The notes beneath the pieces are model-generated. The model saw nothing but the letters and a program-made list of their open reading frames with translations, was not told the DNA's origin and did no database searches. Shown here in pieces: positions 16,795 to 25,215 of a DNA stretch of 64,000 nucleotides (position 1 is the first letter of the stretch; the number at the start of each line of letters is the position of its first letter). Where the stretch lies: positions 372,001 to 436,000 of the forward strand of contig NZ_SJKB01000008.1 in assembly GCF_004331465.1 (NCBI RefSeq), written 5' to 3'. This DNA comes from Kribbella pittospori. GTDB lineage: Bacteria; Actinomycetota; Actinomycetes; Propionibacteriales; Kribbellaceae. Made by a program: the position numbers and the translations under genes.

Positions 16795-18266
16795 CAGACT
16801 GCGGGCTCACCTGAAGCGGTACAGATAGCGTCGCGTGCGGGCATGGCCACCCGCACCGCCTCGGGCGCGGCGGCATCGATCAGTTCGATCGCCTTCCGGC
16901 CGCGCCGCCAGAACTCCGGCTCGACGACGAGCTGGTAACCGTCCCGACGGACCAGCGCGCGGCCACCGTCCGGATAGACGACCACGGCCGCCAGGTCGTC
17001 GAACCGGGCTTCGACGCCGATCGCCTCACCGCCGCGGTACACCCCCTTGCCGGTGACCAGGAGCTGGTCCTTGGTACGCCGTCCGACCGGACGGAACCGG
17101 TCACCTCCGGCCGGCTCCCAGACCGTCGGCATACCGAGCCAGCTGACCGAGGTGTCGAGCTCACTGCTCGGGTCCGCCGAGATCAGCAGACTCGCGAAGA
17201 CGTCCTTGGCGACGTCCCGGACCTCGGCCGGGGTGACGCGGCGAAGCTCCTCGATCAACTGGTCCCGGTCGGTGACCTGACGGCCGGCGAGCAGCTCCCG
17301 GATCGCGCCGGCCGGCTGCCACCGGCCGGCCGGGTCGTCCTGCAACTCCTCGATCTGCTGAGCGATCTGGTCGCGCAGGTCGGCCTCCGCGACACCGTTC
17401 GTCATCAGCCGCCGCAGGACTCCCACCGCTTCCTTGCTCGCCGTGGGTACGGCCTCAGGCAGGAGGTCGATCCCGGCGAGCAGCACGGCCTGTGCGGCGT
17501 CGACCGGCTCGTACCCCTGCCACGCGCTGTAGCCGACGCCGGATCCCGTCCGGAAATGCGCATGGAGCTCACGCTGCAATGCGCCCGCCAGCACGGTCGC
17601 CTCGGTCGAACGTCGTACGACGCCGGACAGCGCCACCCCGTCGAGACGATCGGGGAACGCCGCCGGAGTGTGTTGTTCGCACGGCACCGCGGCAGGCACC
17701 GGCACGCGCGGCCCGTCCGGCAGCGGGAGGCACAGGCCTGCCGGTGGGGGTCCGGTCAGAGCCAGGCCGGCGTTCCCGCGGACGAACATCGTCCGCAGCC
17801 ACTCCGCCAGGTATTCCGGACCCGCCTGGCCGAGGCCGAACTGTTCGTACCCCACCAGCCCTGGCCCCTGGGCGCCGTACCTCCAGATGAGTTGCGACTC
17901 CGTGGGGCCGGCCTGCCGCCGAGCGGACTCGGCCTGCAGGACGCGGCGCTCATGGTCCAGCGCACCCCAGTCCGGTTCGGTCAGCCAGGCGCACAACTCC
18001 GCCAGCGACCGAGTCACCTCGTCGGGTTCACCCGCCACCGCGAAGGCGGTGTGCAGCAGGCTGACCTGTCCGTTCACCGGCGTCCGGATCGACTCGCGAC
18101 CGTGCAACGCCAGGTGCTCGATCAGGTGCAGCCGGCCCGCGGTGGGCAGACGCTCGTCCACCCTGCCCGCACGGAACCACAGACTCGCGTGCAGCCTTCC
18201 CTCGGCAGCCACCCAGTAGACCGGAACCCCGTCCACCTCGGTGTGCCTGAGCGCGTCGGCACCCAT
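16791..18266 (-). CDS. M16 (insulinase-like) zinc peptidase with extra C-terminal domain
   Basis: A 491-residue protein. HLIEH at residues 47-51 is the inverted zinc motif HxxEH of family M16. LDHERRVLQAE at about 103-113 supplies the downstream Glu region. A half-size second M16-like domain follows (AVPTASKEAVGVLRRLMTNG, then VTPAEVRDVAKDVFASLLIS). The last 110 residues (RRTKDQLLVTGKGVYRGGEA to the end) are beta-rich and look like a small PH-type module, which is not part of standard M16 enzymes. ATG 18266 follows a GGGGAGGGTGGGG site; earlier codons to 18302 are less likely. No signal peptide is evident, so it is intracellular. The substrate is unknown. Confidence 0.75.
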   Translation of the reverse strand: MGADALRHTEVDGVPVYWVAAEGRLHASLWFRAGRVDERLPTAGRLHLIEHLALHGRESIRTPVNGQVSLLHTAFAVAGEPDEVTRSLAELCAWLTEPDWGALDHERRVLQAESARRQAGPTESQLIWRYGAQGPGLVGYEQFGLGQAGPEYLAEWLRTMFVRGNAGLALTGPPPAGLCLPLPDGPRVPVPAAVPCEQHTPAAFPDRLDGVALSGVVRRSTEATVLAGALQRELHAHFRTGSGVGYSAWQGYEPVDAAQAVLLAGIDLLPEAVPTASKEAVGVLRRLMTNGVAEADLRDQIAQQIEELQDDPAGRWQPAGAIRELLAGRQVTDRDQLIEELRRVTPAEVRDVAKDVFASLLISADPSSELDTSVSWLGMPTVWEPAGGDRFRPVGRRTKDQLLVTGKGVYRGGEAIGVEARFDDLAAVVVYPDGGRALVRRDGYQLVVEPEFWRRGRKAIELIDAAAPEAVRVAMPARDAICTASGEPAVC

Positions 18267-18351
18267 CCCCACCCTCCCCAGTGTCGGAGGATGATGACAC
18301 ACCGGCCGGATCAGCGGGTAGCGGATTGCACCAAGCTGCAGCGCTGCTGGT

Positions 18352-19377
18352 TCAGAGGGTGCAGTTCACCAGGACTGGTTCGTTGGTGAGGGTGATGGCG
18401 AAGGCTTGGTGCACCTGGCTGCGGACGTGGGCTGCCAGGGAGAGGAGTTCCTTGGCGGTGGCGTTGCCGCGGTTGGTGAGGGCGAGGGTGTGTTTGGTGG
18501 AGACGGCGGCGGAGCCGATGGTGAAGCCCTTGGAGACGCCGGCGTGTTCGATCAGCCAGGCGGCGCTGGTCTTGACGCGGCCGTCGGGCTGGGGCCACTG
18601 CGGTGCACCGGCGGGTACGTCGGCCGGAGTGTCCAGGATCGGGTTGGTGAAGAACGACCCGGCGCTCCACGTGTCGTGGTCGTCCGGGTCCAGCACCATG
18701 CCCTTGCTCCTCCGCAACCCCAGCACGGCTTCCCGTACGTCGGTCATCGGCGCCCGCGACCCCGGCTCGAGATCCAGTACTCGGGCCAGTTCGGCGTACC
18801 CGACCGGTGCGGACAGGTCGCCGAGCGGCAACTGGAAGGTGACCTCGAGTACGACGTACCGCGACGGGTCGGCCTTGAAGCGCGAGTTCCGGTAGCTGAA
18901 CCCGCAGTCGGCAGCGAACATCGTGCGGACCGCATTGTCGACCCGATCCCAGACGCGCACCGACGCGATCGTCTCGGCCACCTCGTGACCGTAGGCGCCG
19001 ACGTTCTGCACCGGGGTCGACCCGGTCAGTCCGGGGATGCCGGACATCGACTCGAGACCGCTCCACTCCTCGGCGATCGCGCGCTGGACGACGGCGTCCC
19101 AGTCCTCACCAGCGGCGATGTGAACCATCGCCCCGGAGCACATGTCGGCGTCGGCTCGGATCCCACGCGTCGCGATCTTGATCACCGTGCCGCGGAAACC
19201 GTCGTCGCCGATCACGACGTTGCTGCCGCCGGACAGCAGCAGCACCGGCTCGCCGGCTGCGTCGGCGTCGCGGACGGCGGTGATCAGGTCGTCCTCGGTG
19301 CTGACCTCGATCAGCTTGTCGGCCAACCCTCCGATCCGCAGGGTGGTGAAGTCGGCCAGGCGTACATGCGTATTCAC
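18352..19377 (-). CDS. murB: UDP-N-acetylmuramate dehydrogenase
   Basis: A 341-residue flavoenzyme. FTTLRIGGLADKLIEVST and LLSGGSNVVIGDDGF form the FAD-binding half. GIPGLTGSTPVQNVGAYGHE gives the conserved Gly-rich turn, FSYRNSRFK holds the catalytic Ser, and the terminal LTNEPVLV supplies the Glu. It reduces UDP-GlcNAc-enolpyruvate to UDP-MurNAc for peptidoglycan. The start is a GTG that overlaps the stop of the upstream MaoC gene (GTGA), so it is co-translated with it. murB beside a MaoC pair and rpmG is a common actinobacterial arrangement. Confidence 0.95.
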   Translation of the reverse strand: MNTHVRLADFTTLRIGGLADKLIEVSTEDDLITAVRDADAAGEPVLLLSGGSNVVIGDDGFRGTVIKIATRGIRADADMCSGAMVHIAAGEDWDAVVQRAIAEEWSGLESMSGIPGLTGSTPVQNVGAYGHEVAETIASVRVWDRVDNAVRTMFAADCGFSYRNSRFKADPSRYVVLEVTFQLPLGDLSAPVGYAELARVLDLEPGSRAPMTDVREAVLGLRRSKGMVLDPDDHDTWSAGSFFTNPILDTPADVPAGAPQWPQPDGRVKTSAAWLIEHAGVSKGFTIGSAAVSTKHTLALTNRGNATAKELLSLAAHVRSQVHQAFAITLTNEPVLVNCTL

Positions 19378-19781
19378 GAGACGCGCACAACCGCCCTGGC
19401 CCGGCCGAGCACCTTCTCCTCGCCGGCGATCGCGGTGATGTCGAACTCGGCCAGCCCGTCGGCGACCTTGTCGGCCTTCGCGGAGAACGTGACGCTCGCA
19501 CCCTTGTCGTCATCCGGTACGACGACCGGCTTGGTGAACCGTACGCCGTACTCCACCAGGTCAGCCGGGTCGTCCAGCCAGTCGGTGACGACGCGGACCG
19601 CGGTCGCCATCGTGAGCATGCCGTGCGCGATCACGCCGGGCAGACCGAGCGCGCCCGCCATCCGGTCGCTCCAGTGGATCGGGTTGAAGTCGCCGCTCGC
19701 ACCGGCGTACCGGACCAGGTCCTCGCGCCGGAACGTGACGGTCAGCGGCGGGAGCTCGAAGCCTGCCTCGACGGTCTTCAT
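19374..19781 (-). CDS. MaoC-like dehydratase, HadB type
   Basis: A 135-residue single hot-dog-fold protein. RYAGASGDFNPIHWSDRMA is the hydratase 2 motif with catalytic Asp and His, and LPGVIAHGMLTMATAVRVV follows. It pairs with the next gene upstream, a HadA-like protein, as the mycobacterial HadAB (3R)-hydroxyacyl-ACP dehydratase does. Overlap of four bases with both neighbours shows one operon with murB. In this position it probably serves fatty-acid chain elongation or a related hydration step. Confidence 0.88.
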   Translation of the reverse strand: MKTVEAGFELPPLTVTFRREDLVRYAGASGDFNPIHWSDRMAGALGLPGVIAHGMLTMATAVRVVTDWLDDPADLVEYGVRFTKPVVVPDDDKGASVTFSAKADKVADGLAEFDITAIAGEEKVLGRARAVVRVS

Positions 19782-20200
19782 GCGCCCGCCCGGTTGTGCG
19801 AGATGGTGGAGGTCGAGGTGGCGATCGGTTCGCCGTCGACGGTGGTCAGGGCGGTCTCGTACATGATCACCTCGACGTCACCCGCCTTGCGCACGGTGGT
19901 GATGGTCGCAGTCGCGGCGATGTCGTCGCCGGCCTTGATCGGTCGGGTGTAGCTGAACTTCTGCGCGCCGTGCACGATCCGGTCCAGCCGCAGCCCGAGT
20001 TCCTCGTCGCTCAGCAACTGCTCGAGAGCGCGGCTGCCCAGCATGAACGCGAAGGTCGGTGGCGCGACCGCATCGGCACCGCGGTACGCCGGGTTGGGGT
20101 CGCCGATCGCGTCGGCGAACTCGCGGATCTTCTCCCGGCCGACCTGGTAGGACTCGGCGGCCGCATAGCTCCGGCCGACCATCGTGGCGTCGATCGTCAT
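19778..20200 (-). CDS. FAS1-like dehydratase domain protein, HadA type
   Basis: A 140-residue hot-dog protein. GREKIREFADAIGDPNPAYRG near the N-terminus is the typical HadA opening, and PPTFAFMLGSRALEQLL and HGAQKFSYTRPIKAGDDI follow. It lacks the full catalytic His/Asp pair of MaoC and would act as the substrate-binding partner of the HadB-like protein. I use ATG 20200, which gives the family N-terminus MTIDATMVGRSY; the longer reading to 20248 has no ribosome binding site and overlaps the divergent promoter region. Confidence 0.87.
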   Translation of the reverse strand: MTIDATMVGRSYAAAESYQVGREKIREFADAIGDPNPAYRGADAVAPPTFAFMLGSRALEQLLSDEELGLRLDRIVHGAQKFSYTRPIKAGDDIAATATITTVRKAGDVEVIMYETALTTVDGEPIATSTSTISHNRAGA

Positions 20201-20282
20201 ATCGCAAGAGCCTACTGGCAGACTATGAGGCCGAGTGCCGCCACCCACTCAACCGTGCGACCGGAACTGGGGAAGGTTGAAC

Positions 20283-21029
20283 GTGACGGCAGTGGCGGCG
20301 CTGGCCAGGTACGCGCCTCGGTACGAGCTGGAAATCGGTGAGCCGACGGGCTCCGAGTGGCTTCGGGTCGATCGGATTCTGGAGCCGGACGGTCCCGAGC
20401 TCACCGAGCTCCTCAAGCGCGACAACGACGCCAGCGGTCACCGCTCCGCCCATGCCAACGCGCTCAGCCTGATGTCCTTCTACGCCGGCCGCGCCCCCGC
20501 GACCGCGCTCCTGCTGTGGGCGCTCGAGGGCCACGTCCTGGACATCCGCCCGCACAACCTCTGGGTACGCCCTCATGACGGCCACGGCCTCGCCGCAGTC
20601 GCCGTACGGTCGGCCGACTACCTCCCGGGCGGCCTGGAGACCCTGTACGACGTAGTCCTCCGCCAGCACCTCCTACCTCTGTCCGCCGAACTGCACCGGC
20701 GTACCCGGGCCGGCCTCCGGCAGCTACACGGTGGAGTGGCGGCTGGTTGTGCGATGGGGTTCTGCGCCGCCACTCGCGAGGAGGAGACAGTCAAACCGGC
20801 GTACCTGCGGGAGCGCTGGCAGACCTTCGTGGCCAAGGCACCAGGCGGCCTGGCCCGGCTCGGCGACGTCGAGACCGCGGCCGGCAAGCTGGTCTACCTG
20901 CGGAACACCTGCTGCCTCTACTACACCAGCGAGGTCGGCACCGGCACGCTCTGCGGCTCGTGCTGCCTGACGCCACGCGACGAGCGCCTGACCGCCTACG
21001 AGGGCGGCCGCCCGATCCTCACGGTCTAG
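20283..21029 (+). CDS. FhuF-like [2Fe-2S] iron reductase C-terminal domain protein
   Basis: A 248-residue protein. The C-terminus reads NTCCLYYTSEVGTGTLCGSC, matching the CC-x10-C-x2-C iron-sulfur pattern of FhuF-type ferric-siderophore reductases. The rest (FYAGRAPATALLLWALEGH; RQHLLPLSAELHRRT) fits the helical FhuF N-terminal half. It would reduce chelated Fe(III) in the cytoplasm. The start is GTG 20283, with GGGAAGG six bases upstream; the codons back to 20235 lack support. It is divergent from the HadA-like gene and converges on rpmG. No siderophore genes are nearby. Confidence 0.75.
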   Translation: MTAVAALARYAPRYELEIGEPTGSEWLRVDRILEPDGPELTELLKRDNDASGHRSAHANALSLMSFYAGRAPATALLLWALEGHVLDIRPHNLWVRPHDGHGLAAVAVRSADYLPGGLETLYDVVLRQHLLPLSAELHRRTRAGLRQLHGGVAAGCAMGFCAATREEETVKPAYLRERWQTFVAKAPGGLARLGDVETAAGKLVYLRNTCCLYYTSEVGTGTLCGSCCLTPRDERLTAYEGGRPILTV

Positions 21030-21055
21030 AACACAGCGAATACAGGCATAGCGAA

Positions 21056-21084
21056 AGGGCCGCTTCGGTGTCCGAAGCGGCCCT
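21056..21084 (-). terminator. Intrinsic terminator after rpmG
   Basis: Twelve-base perfect arms GGGCCGCTTCGG and CCGAAGCGGCCC with a three-base loop. On the minus strand the hairpin is followed by TTTCGCT. It ends rpmG transcription and may also stop the convergent FhuF-like gene. Confidence 0.8.
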
Positions 21085-21101
21085 CGCGAAGAAAGCTGAG
21101 G

Positions 21102-21269
21102 TCAGCGGGTCTCGCGGTGGTCCGTGTGGTCGTTGCAGCGCGCGCAGTACTTCTTCATCTCCAGACGATCCGGGTTGTTGCGCCGGTTCTTCTTGGTGAT
21201 GTAGTTGCGCTCCTTGCAGACCGTGCACGCCAGCGTGATCTTCGGGCGGATGTCGGTTGACTTGGCCAC
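21102..21269 (-). CDS. rpmG: 50S ribosomal protein L33
   Basis: A 55-residue protein: VAKSTDIRPKITLACTVCKE, then RNYITKKNRRNNPDRLEMKK, then YCARCNDHTDHRETR. The two Cys pairs (CTVC and CARC) are the zinc-binding type found in the C+ form of L33. It starts with GTG at 21267-21269 and lies directly downstream of tRNA-Met and tRNA-Thr on the same strand. The C+ form is the one usually expressed when zinc is adequate. Confidence 0.97.
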   Translation of the reverse strand: MAKSTDIRPKITLACTVCKERNYITKKNRRNNPDRLEMKKYCARCNDHTDHRETR

Positions 21270-21331
21270 TGCTGCCTCTTCTGATCAGGAGCACGCAGGT
21301 TCCGCGCGCTCTCGTAGTACTGGTCGGTGGG

Positions 21332-21405
21332 TAGCGGGGGCGGGAGTCGAACCCGCGACACCACGATTATGAGCCGTGTGCTCTAACCACCTGAGCTACC
21401 CCGCC
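21332..21405 (-). tRNA. tRNA-Met (CAT anticodon), elongator type
   Basis: A 74-nt cloverleaf. The acceptor GGCGGGG pairs with CCCCGCT (one G-U) and the discriminator is A. Anticodon stem CACGG/ TCGTG region with loop CTCATAA gives CAT. T-loop is TTCGACT. A paired first acceptor base, unlike initiator tRNA with its C1-A72 mismatch, suggests an elongator. Confidence 0.95.
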
Positions 21406-21455
21406 GGGTGAGTTCGTCACCCCACCCGGCGGACCGGGTGAGATGCCGTGCTCAG

Positions 21456-21528
21456 AGCCCCTTTACGGAATCGAACCGTAGACCTTCTCCTTACCATGGA
21501 GACGCTCTGCCGACTGAGCTAAAGGGGC
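21456..21528 (-). tRNA. tRNA-Thr (GGT anticodon)
   Basis: A 73-nt cloverleaf. The acceptor GCCCCTT pairs with AAGGGGC and the discriminator is T. Anticodon stem TCTCC/GGAGA with loop ATGGTAA gives GGT. The T-arm is ACGGTTCGATTCCGT. It lies 50 bases upstream of tRNA-Met. Confidence 0.96.
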
Positions 21529-21656
21529 GGGCCGAGGAGAGAGATTACACGGTCCGCCGTCCCGATGTGAAATCGAGCCGGGCGCACCTTGCGGTCCCCT
21601 CTGTCCGACCCGGAAAGCATACCGGTTCCCGGCACCTGCTCTGACCAAATTTCGGC

Positions 21657-22619
21657 CTAGACGGAGCCGGCAGCGGAGTCCAGAGCAGCATCGTCGGCCG
21701 AGAAGTCGTCCGAGCCGTCCGGCGGCGGGTTCTCCAGATGCCAGCGGACCGACGTCCGCAGCGTGCCGGCCGGGTCCGTCGGCTCCCAGCCGAGCACGGT
21801 GTGCGCCTTCCACGAATCCATCAGCAGGTGCTGGCTCAACGTCCCGGTCAGCTCCAGATCCGCAGGCAGCAGGTCGTCCCGGACCGTCACCAACTCGACG
21901 TCCTCGGCATCCACCGCCGCCAGGATCTGCTGAGCAAGCAGCCCGTACGGCGCTGTCGTGGGTTCCACCACATTGAACGCCTCACCCCGCTGGTCTCCGG
22001 CCAGCGCCAACGACACCGCCGCGGCAACATCACCGACGTACACACGACTGAAGAGGAACTGCCCCGACCCGATCGGGATCCGCCGGCGCCCGGCCCGGAC
22101 CCGGCGCAGGATGAACTCGAATCGCCGCTGGTAGTCGTGCTCCCCATAGACGGCGCCCAGTCGCAGCACGGTCGCGCCGCGCGGCAGGTACCTCTCTTCC
22201 ATCTCGAGGTTCTCGTACTGCGGTCCGTCGACGAACCGCCGTGTCCGCAGCGGCGACCACTCACTCAAGGGCACCGCATCGGTGTTCCGGCCCGAGTGCA
22301 GGGCGTCGTACGCGCGGTAGACGTCACAACTGGAGATCGCCACCAGCTTCACCGACTCCCCGACCGCGCCCAGCGCCGCATCGGCCGCCGCCGCATTCAT
22401 CCCCGACACGTCGACCAGCGCCTCGGGGTCGAACGGCTTCAGCGCCGCCGCGAGCGCCGCACCGTCATGCCGGTCCACGTGCGCATGCTCGGCCTCCGGC
22501 AGTCCGGCGGGCTCGTGCTCCCCGCGATGCACCACCAGAAGCGTGTGCCCGTCGGCGGCCAACTGCTCCGTCACTGCCCGTCCGATGAACCGGGTACCAC
22601 CCAAGATCGCGATCCGCAT
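21657..22619 (-). CDS. NAD-dependent epimerase/dehydratase family protein
   Basis: A 320-residue atypical SDR. MRIAILGGTRFIGRAVTEQL holds the GGxxFIG Rossmann loop. VSGMNAAAADAALGAVG and AISSCDVYRAYDALHSGR follow, but the usual YxxxK is replaced by a stretch reading QYENLEMEERYL, which keeps only parts of the motif. So it may bind NAD(P) without classic epimerase chemistry. ATG 22619 is used; the reading back to 22796 shows no typical start. It is divergent from the M23 peptidase gene. The substrate is not known. Confidence 0.75.
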   Translation of the reverse strand: MRIAILGGTRFIGRAVTEQLAADGHTLLVVHRGEHEPAGLPEAEHAHVDRHDGAALAAALKPFDPEALVDVSGMNAAAADAALGAVGESVKLVAISSCDVYRAYDALHSGRNTDAVPLSEWSPLRTRRFVDGPQYENLEMEERYLPRGATVLRLGAVYGEHDYQRRFEFILRRVRAGRRRIPIGSGQFLFSRVYVGDVAAAVSLALAGDQRGEAFNVVEPTTAPYGLLAQQILAAVDAEDVELVTVRDDLLPADLELTGTLSQHLLMDSWKAHTVLGWEPTDPAGTLRTSVRWHLENPPPDGSDDFSADDAALDSAAGSV

Positions 22620-22856
22620 GACATCAGTCCTACCCGCCGATCCCGGCTCGTGCAGCCTTCGTCTGCAATCAGCAGACAGCCGGTGATGGCGGCTTATACC
22701 GGTCCAGCAGGTCTGCTCGACGCCATTTCGCGCGTGATCCGCGTCACGGTGAAAGTCCTTCACTTTTGAAGGGTCCGCACGCCTGAGCGCACACAAGGTG
22801 CAGAGAGCTGATCACAATGTGTCGCGACAATTCCGTGATCTCGTCGCGCTCTGCGT

Positions 22857-22886
22857 TTGAGGCTGTTGAGACGTGCTCGTTATGGT
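22857..22886 (+). promoter_or_regulatory. Putative promoter of the M23 peptidase gene
   Basis: TTGAGG at 22857-22862 and TATGGT at 22881-22886, with an 18-base spacer. The start codon lies 51 bases downstream, leaving a short leader with a GGAAGG ribosome binding site. The whole 318-base gap between this gene and the epimerase gene (22620-22937) holds no other gene that I can support. Confidence 0.45.
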
Positions 22887-22937
22887 CGATCGAGCCGTCA
22901 CCCCCTCAGGCGGCGCACCCTCCCCTGGAAGGCCCCC

Positions 22938-23870
22938 GTGTCCCACCACCATGACGTGCCGGAGGCAGAACGGCCGGCACCACGACGCCTGGCCACTGCG
23001 CGCCGGGTAGCCAAGCATCGCTTGTCCCGTCGAAATATCGGCCGTCGCGGCCAGCTGATCGGTCTGACCGCCGCTCTCGCCGCCGCAGCCGGAACGACCG
23101 CGGTCGGCGTCTCGTCGTCCGCGACCGGACCCGCCCCCACGAGCACCGGCCTGAGCCCCTCACAGGCCGACGCTCTCACCGCGGCCCGGGTCGACCGGCG
23201 CGACCTCGGCTCGCGCGATGCGTCCCGCATCGACCTGTCGCTGGCCGCCACCCGCAAGGCGGCGGCCGACCAGGCCGCGAAGCAGCGGGCCGCTCGGCTG
23301 GCCGCGAACGCGACCCTGACCGAACGCCGGGCGCTGGCCCTGGCTTCCGCGAAGGCTGCCGCCGCCCGCAAGGCCGCCGCCAAGGCCAAGGCCCTCGCCG
23401 CGGCGAAGGCTGCCGCCCTCGCCAAGGCCAAGGCGGAGGCCAAGGCGGCCGCCGCGAAGGCCAAGGCCGCTCCGAAGATCGTCCTGCCGACCACCGGCTA
23501 CCACCTGACCGCGCGCTTCGACCAGGCCGGCGGCCGCTGGGCGCACAACCACACCGGCCTGGACTTCGCCGCCCCGATGGGTACGCCGGTCCGCTCGGTG
23601 ATGGCCGGTGAGGTCATCCAGGCCGACTACGAAGGCGCGTACGGCCGCCAGGTGAAGGTCCGCCACGCCGACGGCACGGTCACGTCGTACAGCCACATGT
23701 CGGAGTTCGACGTCTCGGTCGGCGACTCCGTCTCGGCCGGCAGCAAGGTCGGTGCCATCGGCATGACCGGCAACACCACCGGTCCGCACGTCCACTTCGA
23801 GGTCCTGCCCGGTGGCGGTTCCCCGATCAACCCGGAGCCGTGGCTCCGGGAGCACGGCGTCAACCCGTAG
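22938..23870 (+). CDS. Secreted M23 (lysostaphin-type) cell-wall peptidase
   Basis: A 310-residue protein. The N-terminus is basic with a hydrophobic segment (QLIGLTAALAAAAGTTAVGV) near residues 45-64 that can act as an uncleaved or cleaved export signal. A long Ala/Lys/Arg stretch at about 110-180 (KAAAKAKALAAAKAAALAKA) should form a helix or coiled coil. The C-terminal M23 domain shows HNHTGLDFAAPMGTPV, SYSHMSEF and GPHVHFEVL, holding the zinc His/Asp and catalytic His residues. It probably cuts peptidoglycan crossbridges or stems outside the membrane. GTG 22938 has GGAAGG upstream. It converges on the hydrolase gene, overlapping its end by 11 bases. Confidence 0.88.
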   Translation: MSHHHDVPEAERPAPRRLATARRVAKHRLSRRNIGRRGQLIGLTAALAAAAGTTAVGVSSSATGPAPTSTGLSPSQADALTAARVDRRDLGSRDASRIDLSLAATRKAAADQAAKQRAARLAANATLTERRALALASAKAAAARKAAAKAKALAAAKAAALAKAKAEAKAAAAKAKAAPKIVLPTTGYHLTARFDQAGGRWAHNHTGLDFAAPMGTPVRSVMAGEVIQADYEGAYGRQVKVRHADGTVTSYSHMSEFDVSVGDSVSAGSKVGAIGMTGNTTGPHVHFEVLPGGGSPINPEPWLREHGVNP

Positions 23871-24699
23871 TTCCGAGGAACCTCACCACCGTGCTCACGA
23901 AGCCCTCGGCATCGTCGAGCCACGGATGGTGGGCGACCCCCGGCAGGACCACGAGCTGAGCCTGCGGAAAGACACCGGCGAACGCTTCGGCGGCGACGGT
24001 GTCCGTACCCCAGTCGAGAGCCCCGGCCAGCACCAAGGCCGGGGCTTCGACCTTTTCCAGCGCGGCCCGGGTCGCGGGCGGGTCGAAGGCCTCAGGTGAG
24101 TTGAAGTGCCGGAGCGCGTCGAAGTTGGCGAGACTGTCTTCGAACCCCTGGTGGGCTTGGGTTTCGGCGTCCCAGCGCGCGTACGACATCGGGTGGAGGG
24201 CGGCCCAGTCCGCCCCCTCACCGGTCTGGAGCGCCTCGAACGCCGCCGACACCTCGGCGTACCGAGGCTCGTCCTTGCGCGACTCGAGGACCTTGCGCCG
24301 CCGGTCCGCAGTCATGTCGATCCCGACTGACCGCGTCCCCGGAGTCGCGAACACCAGCTTCTCGATCCGCTCCGGGTACTCCGCGGCGTACCGGGTCACC
24401 AGACTCGCTCCCGCCGAATGCCCGAGCAGCGTCATCCGCTCCAGACCCAAGTGCTCCCGCAGCGCCTCCAGGTCCGGCACCTGCCGATCGCACCGCCAGT
24501 TCTCCGGATCCCCCGGCCCGCCGGACTCCCCGGTCCCCCGCAGGTCGACCAACACCAGCTGCCGGTACGTCGACAGCCCGCCGAGATCACCCAGGTACGT
24601 ACTCGGCAGCATCCCGCCGGGCACACACACCACCGGCTCACCCTCCCCCACGAGCCGATAGGCGAGCTGGACTCCGTCAGGTGCGACGAAGGTGGTCAT
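23860..24699 (-). CDS. Alpha/beta hydrolase
   Basis: A 279-residue alpha/beta hydrolase. GHSAGASLVTRYAAEYPER is the nucleophile elbow with Ser in GHSAG. The oxyanion region is VCVPGGMLPSTYLGDLG. LVLAGALDWGTDTV supplies the likely acid and VLPGVAHHPWLDDAE the catalytic His. Proline iminopeptidase-like or epoxide-hydrolase-like roles are equally possible. It overlaps the upstream acetyltransferase by one base, with its ATG inside TGATG, so the two are co-translated. It is cytoplasmic. Confidence 0.82.
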   Translation of the reverse strand: MTTFVAPDGVQLAYRLVGEGEPVVCVPGGMLPSTYLGDLGGLSTYRQLVLVDLRGTGESGGPGDPENWRCDRQVPDLEALREHLGLERMTLLGHSAGASLVTRYAAEYPERIEKLVFATPGTRSVGIDMTADRRRKVLESRKDEPRYAEVSAAFEALQTGEGADWAALHPMSYARWDAETQAHQGFEDSLANFDALRHFNSPEAFDPPATRAALEKVEAPALVLAGALDWGTDTVAAEAFAGVFPQAQLVVLPGVAHHPWLDDAEGFVSTVVRFLGTTG

Positions 24700-25205
24700 C
24701 AGAGCATCTTCGCCATGTCGAGGGCGTCGATGTAGGTGCCTTCGATCAGGAACTCCTTGGGATGGGTGCCTTCGACCACGTAGCCGTGCCGTTCGTAGAG
24801 GCGACGGGCGATGGCGTTGGTGCTGTGGACGTGCAGGGTGATCTTGCGGGCACCGCGGAGGCGGCCTTCGGCAGCGGCTGCCTCGAGCAGGGCCGATGCG
24901 ACGCCGCGGCTGCGAGCGGTCTGGGCGACGGCGAGACCGTTGACAGCTAGGACACCGGCGCCCTCCGGAAATGTGTACTTGTCCTGCAATCGCAGATAGC
25001 CGACGACCTGTCCGTCGTACTCGGCGACCAGATGCGCCTCCGGACCGCTCCGTTCGAAGAAGCTCTCACGGACGGCTTCCTGGTACGACGGGAAGCCGGA
25101 CGAGGCGTCCCACGAGGTGCGGTCGATCTGGAGCAGGACAGTGTCGTCGGACTCGACAGCGCGGCGGACAGTCACTTCGGGTTCGGGCAGGCGTTCGTCA
25201 CTCAC
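24699..25205 (-). CDS. GNAT family N-acetyltransferase
   Basis: A 168-residue GNAT fold. LAVNGLAVAQTARSRGVASA, followed by LLEAAAAEGRLRGARKITLH, is the acetyl-CoA-binding beta-alpha block with the R/Q-x-x-G-x-A pattern (RGVA). The end is HSTNAIARRLYERHGYVVEG, typical of the family. The substrate cannot be deduced. It is coupled to the alpha/beta hydrolase downstream, and ends ten bases after the sensor kinase stop. Confidence 0.83.
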   Translation of the reverse strand: MSDERLPEPEVTVRRAVESDDTVLLQIDRTSWDASSGFPSYQEAVRESFFERSGPEAHLVAEYDGQVVGYLRLQDKYTFPEGAGVLAVNGLAVAQTARSRGVASALLEAAAAEGRLRGARKITLHVHSTNAIARRLYERHGYVVEGTHPKEFLIEGTYIDALDMAKML

Positions 25206-25215
25206 CGCACCATCC

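Noticed and set aside
22620..22937. Possible c-di-AMP riboswitch upstream of the M23 peptidase gene
   Set aside because: Such switches precede some actinobacterial wall hydrolases, but I could not find the conserved core helices here.
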